Assembly (NCBI GenBank): GCA_049513975.1
Contig: JBEKVM010000149.1
Coordinates: 1-12,938 of the forward strand
Direction: 5' to 3'
DNA length: 12,938 nt
Origin: JBEKOF01 sp049513975
GTDB taxonomy: Bacteria > Verrucomicrobiota > Verrucomicrobiia > Limisphaerales > Palsa-1400
Every line of letters begins with the position of its first letter. Position 1 is the stretch's first letter. Both the position numbers and the translations under genes were made by a program. This document shows, one piece after another, positions 1-5,231 of this stretch. The notes under the pieces were generated by a model, which saw only the letters and a program-made list of their open reading frames with translations, was not told the origin of the DNA and did not search any database.

Positions 1-79
1 TCCGCAATCCGCAATCCGCAATCCGCAATTACCTTGTTCCCTTTTTCACTCTGGCGGACATTATTAACCGGAAGCCCTG

Positions 80-170
80 CCCTCGCCCGCGGGAGCGGGA
101 GAGGGTGGCCGTCAGGCCGGGTGAGGGCGCGCAGGCTCGCGCTCTAAAATCCGCAATCCGCAATCCGCAA
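80..170. repeat. Intergenic hairpin/heptamer repeat, copy 1
   Basis: The unit begins CCCTCGCCCGCGGGAGCGGG, continues GAGAGGGTGG, GCCGGGTGAGGG and GCGCGCAGGCTCGCGC, then CTCTAAAA, and ends in a TCCGCAA tandem array, here three copies (150-170). It contains a CCCGCGGG palindrome and a GCGCG/CGCGC hairpin with loop CAGGCT. Similar copies lie at 2132-2233, 2242-2339 and 2347-2430. No coding potential is convincing; translations of the heptamer array give meaningless repeats of the ADCGLRI type on the minus strand. Confidence 0.85.
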
Positions 171-175
171 TTACC

Positions 176-206
176 TTGTTCCCTTTTTCACTCTGGCGGA
201 CATTAT
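176..206 (+). promoter_or_regulatory. Possible promoter of the sigma-factor gene
   Basis: A -35-like TTGTTC (176-181) and a -10-like CATTAT (201-206) are separated by 19 nt, which is long. If the -10 is used, transcription would begin at about 213, directly before the ATG at 214, giving a leaderless or nearly leaderless message. No Shine-Dalgarno sequence is visible before this ATG. The match is weak taken alone; it gains some weight from the same -10-to-start spacing at serS, the small DUF5678-like gene and the rlpA-like gene. Confidence 0.35.
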
Positions 207-213
207 TAAGTAG

Positions 214-1911
214 ATGCAGATGCTGGATGACATGCAACTGTTGGAGGAATACGCCGCCCGAAATTCCGAAGCGGCCTTTTCCACCCTGGTTTCACGCTAT
301 ATCAACCTCGTTTATTCGGCCGCCTGGCGGCAGATCGGCAACCGGGAGGAAGCGGAGGAAATCACGCAGGCCGTTTTTTTGGTGCTGGCCAGGAAGGCGA
401 AATCATTGCGCCGGGGAACCGTCCTTTCCGGCTGGCTCTATCAGACCGCGCGGCTCACCGCCTCCAATGCGCTGCGCGGGGAAATTCGCCGCCAACGCCG
501 CGAACAGCAAGCCTATATGCAATCCACCTTGAACCAACCGGAGCCGGACCACTGGACCCAGGTCGGCCCCCTGCTGGAGCAGGCCATGTCCGGCTTGAGC
601 GAGGCCGACCGCAATGCCATCGTTCTGCGCTATTTTGAAAACAAACCCTTAAAGGAAGTCGGCGCCGCCCTGGGCGCAACCGACGACGCCGCCAAAATGC
701 GCATCAGCCGCGCCCTGGAAAAACTGCGCGCTTTTTTCCACAAGCGCGGGGTCACGCTTTCGGCCACGGCTTTGGGCGCGGCCATTTCCGCCCATTCCAT
801 CCAGGCCGCCCCGGCCGGACTTTCCACCGCCGTCATCGCCGCCGCCTGCCAGGGTTCGGCCTTGACCGCCTCCACACTCACCCTGGCGAAAGGAACCCTC
901 AAACTTATGGCCTGGACAAAAATTAATATCGCCGCCGGCGTCGCCGCCGCAGGTGTCATCGCCCTGCAATGGGGCGAAATTCGAACTCAGAAAGTGGAAT
1001 CCGCCTCGCTGCAAAGCCAGCTTCAGCAGGCCTCGCTCCAAAGCGAGAAACAACTGGCCGCCATCAAGGAGTTGGAAACACGCGATGAGACGATGGCCCG
1101 GTCCCTCCGCAGCGTCGTGCGCGAATCCACCCAGTCCGCCGCCGCGCGCAAGGCCCCCGCCCCCGCTCCGGTCCTGGCCGCCAATCCCTCCGCAGCTTCT
1201 CACCAGGGCAAAGGCCTCGCCGGCATCATGGAAAACATACTGAACGACCCGGACTACCTCAAAGCCATTGGTGAGCAACAAGCCCAAGCCCTGAAAACAC
1301 AATACGCCCCGCTGGTTAAACAACTCAATCTCACGCCCGACCAGCGCGACGCCTTCTATAAGCTCATCACGGACAATGTGACCAACGCCATGGTTCAAGG
1401 CATGGCCATGTTGAGCGGCTCCAACAACCCCGCCGCCGTCAGCGCCGCTGCCGACGCACAAAAAGGTTTGGAGGAGCAGATGCGCTTGTTGCTCGGCGAC
1501 AACGGGGCCGCCCAGTTTAAGGAGTTTCAAGCCACTCTTCCCGACCGCCAGATATTTGACCAAATGAAAGCCAGTTTCACCGACAATCCGCTGACCGACG
1601 ATCAACAACAGCGCCTGCTCCAGCTCATGATTAACGAACGCAAAAACTCCGTCATGGCCGTGGACCCCAACACGGGCAAACCGTCCGTGCCTCTGTCAGG
1701 CGACGCCTCCGCCCAAATGGAGCAAACCATCCAAGCACAAGACCAGGTTAATCAGCGCGTCTATCAACAAGCCGCCGACTTTCTTTCCCCCGGCCAGCTT
1801 CAATCCCTGGGCAATTCCCAAACCAATTTCCTCGGCTTGATGAAATCAATGATGCCGATGATGCAAAAAATGATGGGAACGGATTCCAACGCCATCCCCG
1901 CCGGCCAATGA
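214..1911 (+). CDS. ECF-type RNA polymerase sigma factor fused to a membrane segment and an LTxxQ (Spy/CpxP-like) domain
   Basis: Residues 21-95 form sigma-70 region 2 (AFSTLVSRYINLVYSAAWRQ, then EEITQAVFLVLARKAKSL and GWLYQTAR). Residues 125-176 form region 4 (LSEADRNAIVLRYFEN, then EVGAALGATDDAAKMRISRA). Standard ECF factors are about 170-200 aa; this one continues to 565. An Ala-rich linker is followed by a hydrophobic stretch at about 236-253 (INIAAGVAAAGVIALQW), a Gln/Glu-rich probable coiled coil (254-310) and an Ala/Pro linker. The C-terminal domain holds three LTxxQ-like motifs: LTPDQ 373-377, LTDDQ 460-464 and LSPGQ 524-528. Seven methionines fall within residues 543-554. Long fused ECF factors are known in Verrucomicrobiota and Planctomycetes. 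The likeness to Spy/CpxP sensor folds is my inference. If the hydrophobic stretch spans the membrane, the sigma part is cytoplasmic and the LTxxQ part periplasmic. No separate anti-sigma gene is nearby. The ATG at 214 suits the usual N-terminus of such proteins; ATGs at 220 and 229 are alternatives. Confidence 0.88.
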   Translation: MQMLDDMQLLEEYAARNSEAAFSTLVSRYINLVYSAAWRQIGNREEAEEITQAVFLVLARKAKSLRRGTVLSGWLYQTARLTASNALRGEIRRQRREQQAYMQSTLNQPEPDHWTQVGPLLEQAMSGLSEADRNAIVLRYFENKPLKEVGAALGATDDAAKMRISRALEKLRAFFHKRGVTLSATALGAAISAHSIQAAPAGLSTAVIAAACQGSALTASTLTLAKGTLKLMAWTKINIAAGVAAAGVIALQWGEIRTQKVESASLQSQLQQASLQSEKQLAAIKELETRDETMARSLRSVVRESTQSAAARKAPAPAPVLAANPSAASHQGKGLAGIMENILNDPDYLKAIGEQQAQALKTQYAPLVKQLNLTPDQRDAFYKLITDNVTNAMVQGMAMLSGSNNPAAVSAAADAQKGLEEQMRLLLGDNGAAQFKEFQATLPDRQIFDQMKASFTDNPLTDDQQQRLLQLMINERKNSVMAVDPNTGKPSVPLSGDASAQMEQTIQAQDQVNQRVYQQAADFLSPGQLQSLGNSQTNFLGLMKSMMPMMQKMMGTDSNAIPAGQ

Positions 1912-1933
1912 GGTCGAACGGGGGGGGGCCGTC

Positions 1934-2027
1934 ATACCGTTTCCAGTTTGCTTTTGCACTGTAGCGGCGGTCTGCGACCGCCGCCAATCGCCTTGGCAAT
2001 AGTGTAGTTACGAGCTGGAAACGGTAT
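1934..2027. repeat. MITE-like nested inverted-repeat element
   Basis: A perfect 13-bp inverted repeat, ATACCGTTTCCAG at 1934-1946 and CTGGAAACGGTAT at 2015-2027, encloses a perfect 9-bp stem: GCGGCGGTC (1964-1972), loop TGC, GACCGCCGC (1976-1984). The whole is 94 bp and has no coding capacity. Size and architecture fit a miniature inverted-repeat element or a REP-like sequence. No clear target-site duplication was found next to the arms. Confidence 0.7.
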
Positions 2028-2050
2028 AATACGTTAGTCTTGGGTGGTAG

Positions 2051-2102
2051 GGCGGGCAGTCCCACCCGTGCGCCAAAGCCTTGGCGACGGCGCATGCCCG
2101 CC
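2051..2102. repeat. Intergenic double-hairpin repeat
   Basis: GGCGGGCA (2051-2058) pairs with TGCCCGCC (2095-2102). Inside, CGCCAA (2071-2076) pairs with TTGGCG (2081-2086) across the loop AGCC. It follows the nested element at 1934-2027 by 23 bp. It has the look of a REP-like palindromic element rather than a factor-independent terminator, as no T-run follows on either strand. Confidence 0.6.
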
Positions 2103-2131
2103 GCACGACGGTAGTGCGACGTTTGTTCCTC

Positions 2132-2233
2132 CCCTCGCCCGCGGGAGCGGGAGAGGGTGGCGAAGCCGGGTGAGGGCGCGCCGGCTCGCGCTCCAGAACT
2201 TCCAATCCGCAATCCGCAATCCGCAATCCGCAA
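2132..2233. repeat. Intergenic hairpin/heptamer repeat, copy 2 (divergent)
   Basis: This copy shares CCCTCGCCCGCGGGAGCGGG and GAGAGGGTGG with copy 1 but has CGAAGCC in place of CCGTCAGGCC, GCGCGCCGGCTCGCGC in place of GCGCGCAGGCTCGCGC, and CTCCAGAACTTCCAA before the array. It ends in four perfect TCCGCAA heptamers (2206-2233). It is the most diverged of the four copies. Confidence 0.85.
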
Positions 2234-2241
2234 TCATTCCC

Positions 2242-2339
2242 CCCTCGCCCGCGGGAGCGGGAGAGGGTGGCCGTCAGGCCGGGTGAGGGCGCGCAGGCTC
2301 GCGCTCTAAAATCCACAATCCGCAATCCGCAATCCGCAA
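2242..2339. repeat. Intergenic hairpin/heptamer repeat, copy 3
   Basis: Nearly the same as copy 1 through CTCTAAAA. The array is one variant heptamer, TCCACAA (2312-2318), followed by three TCCGCAA units (2319-2339). It starts eight bases after the array of copy 2, so the units are head to tail. Confidence 0.85.
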
Positions 2340-2346
2340 ATATGCC

Positions 2347-2430
2347 CCCTCGCCCGCGGGAGCGGGAGAGGGTGGCCGTCAGGCCGGGTGAAGGCGCGCA
2401 GGCTCGCGCTCTAAAATCCGCAATCCGCAA
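2347..2430. repeat. Intergenic hairpin/heptamer repeat, copy 4
   Basis: Like copies 1 and 3, but with GGGTGAAGG in place of GGGTGAGGG and only two heptamers (2417-2430). It ends three bases before the stop codon of manC, so any minus-strand transcript of manC runs straight into it. Array length differs between copies (2, 3, 3+1, 4), which suggests slippage of the heptamer. Confidence 0.85.
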
Positions 2431-2433
2431 TTC

Positions 2434-3561
2434 CTACACCAGCTTCCTGTATTTCTTGTCCTCCGCCAGTTTCTTGACCAGTTCTTTCACCTTCTGCGCC
2501 TGGCTTTTGTGCGCCAGCAACACCGCGTCGTCCGTTTCCACCAAAATGGCGTTGCGCAGCCCGACCACCGCGATCGGCGTCCGGTTCCTCGTCCTCGCGT
2601 CATATATAATGTTTCCCTCCGCGCCGACGTGGATGAAATCCGCCACCGCGCAGTTCCCCTCCGCATCCGCCGGCAGATGCCGGCCCAGCGCGTTCCACGA
2701 GCCTAGATCGTCCCATTCGAACGAGCCGTCCGCCACCACCACATTCTGCGCGTGCTCCATCAGCGCGTAGTCAATGGAGATTCTTGGCAGCGCGGGATAT
2801 TCCTTCGCCAGAATCTTGTACAGCCTGCGCGTGTCCGCCGCCTGGAACCACCGCTGGCAGGCGGCGGCCAGTTCCGGCTGATGCTTTTCCAATCCCTGCG
2901 TGATCGTCACGAACGACCAGACGAACATCCCCGCGTTCCACCGGTACTGGCCGCTGCTCACATATTCCTGCGCCCGCTCAAAATGCGGTTTCTCCACAAA
3001 CTGTTCCGCCTTGAAAAAAATGGTTTTATACGGCTTCACCCCATGCGGCGCGGGCAGAACCTGGCCCACGCGAATGTAGCCGTACCCGGTCGCCGGCTCG
3101 GTCGGCTCGATGCCGATGGTCACCATCACCTGCCCGCGGCCCGCCAGGTCAAAAGAATCGGCCAGGACCTGCTGAAATTTCTTCTCGTCCGGAATGACGT
3201 GGTCCGCCGGCAGCACCGCCATCACGGCGCTGGTGGAGCGCTGCCCCGCTATCGCCGCGCCCAGCGCCACGGCCGCGCACGTATCGCGCCCGACCGGCTC
3301 GCCGATGACATTCCTGGCGGGGAGCTTCGGCAACTGTTTCCGCACCTCCGCCGCCTGCGCGGCGTTGGTGATGATCAGGATATTGTCCAGCGGAACCAGC
3401 GGCAGCACGCGGTCCACCGCCTGTTGGAGGAAAGAGCGTTTGCCCAGCAAAGCGATCAATTGCTTGGGCATTTTCTCCCGGCTGACCGGCCAAAACCGCT
3501 CCCCGCGCCCCCCCGCCATGATAATCACAAACCGCTCACTGTTCTGTTTCGATTTTTTCAC
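2434..3561 (-). CDS. manC: Mannose-1-phosphate guanylyltransferase (GDP-mannose pyrophosphorylase)
   Basis: The enzyme joins GTP and mannose 1-phosphate to give GDP-mannose and pyrophosphate in the cytoplasm, feeding polysaccharide and glycan synthesis. The nucleotidyltransferase signature GGRGERFWPVSREKMPK spans residues 17-33. Further family marks are LPADHVI, FVEKP, WNAGMFVW (from 208), SIDYALME and WDDLGSW (283-289). At 375 aa it is the short, single-function form, without the C-terminal phosphomannose isomerase domain of the bifunctional proteins. The start is GTG at 3561; no ATG lies in frame before the signature and no strong Shine-Dalgarno sequence is seen. It begins 12 nt after the stop of the 229-aa gene, so it may be co-transcribed with the cassette upstream. 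Its 3' end abuts a repeat copy. Confidence 0.95.
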   Translation of the reverse strand: MKKSKQNSERFVIIMAGGRGERFWPVSREKMPKQLIALLGKRSFLQQAVDRVLPLVPLDNILIITNAAQAAEVRKQLPKLPARNVIGEPVGRDTCAAVALGAAIAGQRSTSAVMAVLPADHVIPDEKKFQQVLADSFDLAGRGQVMVTIGIEPTEPATGYGYIRVGQVLPAPHGVKPYKTIFFKAEQFVEKPHFERAQEYVSSGQYRWNAGMFVWSFVTITQGLEKHQPELAAACQRWFQAADTRRLYKILAKEYPALPRISIDYALMEHAQNVVVADGSFEWDDLGSWNALGRHLPADAEGNCAVADFIHVGAEGNIIYDARTRNRTPIAVVGLRNAILVETDDAVLLAHKSQAQKVKELVKKLAEDKKYRKLV

Positions 3562-3573
3562 AAATAAACGTCA

Positions 3574-4263
3574 TTAGATTTTTTCCCGCAGATGAAACTT
3601 AAAGAGCTCCTCCAAAAACTCGGCCCGCTGTCCTTTGTCTTTGAGAATTGCCAACAAATCGAACACCTCGCTAATTCCCGGCGCAGTTTTCAAGCGCTTC
3701 GCGGCCAATTTTGCAGTCGCCTCCAAATCCAATAAGCCCTTCTCAGTGGCATAATTGACAAGTATCTGTTGCACCTCTCGCACCGCCGCTAATGCGGGGT
3801 CGGGCCAATTACCCTGCTGTTTGGCGGCCTCGGCAAAGATTGGGTGGAGACGGCTTTCACGGCTGGCTTTGGCCGCGACGGTGAGCGACGAGGATAAATG
3901 CCCATTCATGAACCTGCAGAGAGCGACCGTATCCTTGGCGGCGGAACGAGATGGGGTTTGGTCCAGGCTCTTCTTCGGAAGGCCGGCCATAAGGCGATAA
4001 TAGTCTGCCAGTTCCGGGTGCGCCGAAATCACATCGGGATGGGCGAACACTTCGCTCCGCGCGAACTCAAGACTTTCAGCAGCCTCACGCCCGGAGGCCG
4101 AAATTCCAAGTCTGCTCCAGTCCCAGATCAGGTTGTTCCATGATGCGCTGCGGGCTCGTTTCCGCCAATCCCTTATTCGAGCGTCTGGCATTTCAGCGCT
4201 TATGCGAACCGGTTGTTGTTGCGGTTTCAAGTCTGTGACATTTAGCTTCCCACTCCGTGGCAC
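3574..4263 (-). CDS. Hypothetical protein, 229 aa, faintly restriction-endonuclease-like
   Basis: I do not recognise this protein with confidence. It looks soluble and mostly helical, with no signal peptide or membrane segment. The stretch HPELADYYRLMAGLPKKSL (82-100), followed by CRFMNGHLSSSL (116-127), recalls the region before the catalytic domain in some type II restriction enzymes (XcyI-type, from memory). No PD-(D/E)xK-type catalytic motif is visible, and at 229 aa it would be shorter than those enzymes, so it may be a truncated relative or unrelated. The start is uncertain: GTG at 4263 overlaps the protease gene by 22 nt, and ATG at 4191 (residue 25) is an alternative. It is the third gene of the cassette that begins at 5086 and ends 12 nt before manC. 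Confidence 0.6.
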   Translation of the reverse strand: MPRSGKLNVTDLKPQQQPVRISAEMPDARIRDWRKRARSASWNNLIWDWSRLGISASGREAAESLEFARSEVFAHPDVISAHPELADYYRLMAGLPKKSLDQTPSRSAAKDTVALCRFMNGHLSSSLTVAAKASRESRLHPIFAEAAKQQGNWPDPALAAVREVQQILVNYATEKGLLDLEATAKLAAKRLKTAPGISEVFDLLAILKDKGQRAEFLEELFKFHLREKI

Positions 4264-4832
4264 TTCTTATACTTCTTTCCGCTGCCGCAAGGACATCTGT
4301 CATTCCTTCCCACTCTAGGAATTGAACTTCCTGGTTTCACCGATGGCATACCGCCCTCCAAAACCTTCTCCATTCCCGGAGGCGGTTTGTCTTTGAAATC
4401 AATTCTCCCCATGGACGGAATTCGAAATGAAAAACAAGTTTTCTCAGCAAAATGGGTCAGGGCGAAATCTCCATGCGAGATAATGTCCATTCCGATAAGA
4501 ACATCCGCGCTTAAAATGTTTCCCTTCGTTACTTTGACACTGCTGAAGCCCACCCCGTTTGGAAGCCCAATGCTCACATAATAAGTCTCTGTTACATGCT
4601 CGCCATTCACCCCAACCACTTTGGTCATTCCGAATGGTTTTAAGCCCAGTTCCTCAACAACTCTCTGCATAATGACTGAGCCGGTGGCGCCCGTGTCCCA
4701 AATGCCCTTGTAGGGCGTGGGCCCAAATGGGGGCTTGGATATGTCCGGATCAAATGCCGGACCAACTTGAACCGGCGTTGCAAGCACCCTAAGAATACCG
4801 GGAGCGTTTATGGTGAAGCTCTTGGCAGACAT
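4242..4832 (-). CDS. Retropepsin-like aspartyl protease with C-terminal SEC-C zinc motif
   Basis: Residues 44-54 (IWDTGATGSVI) hold the catalytic DTGA of retropepsin-like proteases, and VLIGMDII (111-118) fits the hydrophobic-hydrophobic-Gly strand that closes the active site. Such proteases act as dimers with one DTG from each chain. The C-terminal SEC-C motif at 176-193 (RNDRCPCGSGKKYKKCHG) supplies C180, C182, C191 and H192 as zinc ligands; in SecA the same motif binds SecB and ribosomes, so it may act here as a targeting tail. There is no signal peptide, so a cytoplasmic place is expected. The ATG overlaps the stop of the small gene upstream (TAATG), which predicts translational coupling. 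The substrate is unknown. I recall such proteases beside DUF5678-like small proteins in other bacteria, without a described function. Confidence 0.88.
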   Translation of the reverse strand: MSAKSFTINAPGILRVLATPVQVGPAFDPDISKPPFGPTPYKGIWDTGATGSVIMQRVVEELGLKPFGMTKVVGVNGEHVTETYYVSIGLPNGVGFSSVKVTKGNILSADVLIGMDIISHGDFALTHFAEKTCFSFRIPSMGRIDFKDKPPPGMEKVLEGGMPSVKPGSSIPRVGRNDRCPCGSGKKYKKCHGVGS

Positions 4833-5086
4833 TATACAAACGTCACTCGCGAATGAAACGTTTGAGTATATCCCTCCGACCCCGGTTCACACTTTTGCAC
4901 CAAAAACGTTCCTGGCTGGTGAGTTTTGCTCGTTTCCGTTATCGCCTGCATTTCGTTGTCATAAACGCCGATAACTTTACAGTCCTTAATGACTATAAAC
5001 TTCCCATTGTACTCCCGCACCAAGGCGTCTTGATTCTGAAGGTAAAACTTAAATTCTTGTTCAAGCGTCATAAAGTTTGTCATCAC
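4832..5086 (-). CDS. Small DUF5678-like protein paired with the protease
   Basis: The 84-aa product has the pattern LVREYNGKFIVIKDCKVIGV (22-41), then DNEMQAITE and GTFLVQKCEPG, and ends TQTFHSRVTFV. The first half fits the DUF5678 style (a helix, then a strand pair around GKFIVI). The ending resembles small proteins I recall beside aspartyl proteases. No function is known to me. Start choice is open. GTG 5086 or ATG 5083 would suit a leaderless message from the promoter at 5094-5121. ATG 5071 would use AGGTGAT (5082-5088 on this strand) as Shine-Dalgarno and give 79 aa beginning MTLEQEF. The gene is AT-rich for this window: 17 of 60 bases are G or C in 5041-5100 and 26 of 60 in 4981-5040, against 37 of 60 in 11101-11160 inside glgA. 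Confidence 0.82.
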   Translation of the reverse strand: MMTNFMTLEQEFKFYLQNQDALVREYNGKFIVIKDCKVIGVYDNEMQAITETSKTHQPGTFLVQKCEPGSEGYTQTFHSRVTFV

Positions 5087-5093
5087 CTATAAA

Positions 5094-5121
5094 AATATAC
5101 GCTCCGCACCGATCTTGTCAA
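5094..5121 (-). promoter_or_regulatory. Strong sigma-70-type promoter of the protease cassette
   Basis: On the minus strand a perfect -35 TTGACA (5121-5116) and a -10 TATATT (5099-5094, five of six matches) are separated by 16 nt. Start of transcription is expected near 5087, next to GTG 5086 and ATG 5083. It is the closest match to the -35 consensus in the window and drives the small gene, the protease and the 229-aa gene, perhaps reading on into manC. Confidence 0.75.
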
Positions 5122-5231
5122 CGATTAAGGTATCCTGATGCGTTGATTTACCACGACACATCAGTAATAGCGGCTCGGTTCAGATTAACCAGCCCGTCTT
5201 TTCGCGAAGTGTCTTCTCTTGGCGACGGCTT

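Larger units (their letters stand above)
6..209. repeat. 142-bp tandem duplication upstream of the sigma-factor gene
   Basis: Positions 6-67 recur without mismatch at 148-209, an offset of 142 bp. Each copy carries TCCGCAA heptamers followed by the leader that starts TTACCTTGTTCC and ends GACATTATTAA. Between the two leaders lies one copy of the hairpin/heptamer repeat (80-170). The second leader is joined to the sigma-factor start codon; the first is an orphan copy. This looks like an unequal exchange between heptamer arrays that duplicated a promoter-proximal segment. The window edge may hide further copies to the left. Confidence 0.85.
1912..2433. other. Gene-free region between convergent sigma-factor and manC genes
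   Basis: These 522 bases hold no supported gene. In order they contain a run of nine G (1921-1928 and flank), a nested inverted-repeat element (1934-2027), a second hairpin element (2051-2102) and three copies of the hairpin/heptamer repeat (2132-2233, 2242-2339, 2347-2430). Open frames crossing the area on either strand translate the repeats and have no protein-like features. No hairpin followed by a convincing T-run was seen, so terminators for the two flanking genes are not assigned, although the GC-rich hairpins could serve this role. Confidence 0.75.

Noticed and set aside
649..1608. Minus-strand open frame of 319 codons opposite the sigma-factor gene
   Set aside because: It is Gly-rich antisense of a GC-rich gene; the plus frame has clear sigma regions 2 and 4.
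1748..2430. Long minus-strand open frames translating to repeats of the ADCGLRI type and SPAPAGEG-like peptides
   Set aside because: They are translations of the TCCGCAA arrays and hairpin repeats; the peptide pattern follows the DNA period and there is no domain or plausible start.
1..2430. CRISPR array suggested by the repeated units
   Set aside because: The units are long, contain fixed internal sequence and no unique spacers of even length, and no cas gene is present.
5135..5164. CTGATG/CATCAG inverted repeat upstream of the cassette promoter, as an operator
   Set aside because: Only six bases per arm with an 18-base gap; this is expected by chance and no regulator gene is near.
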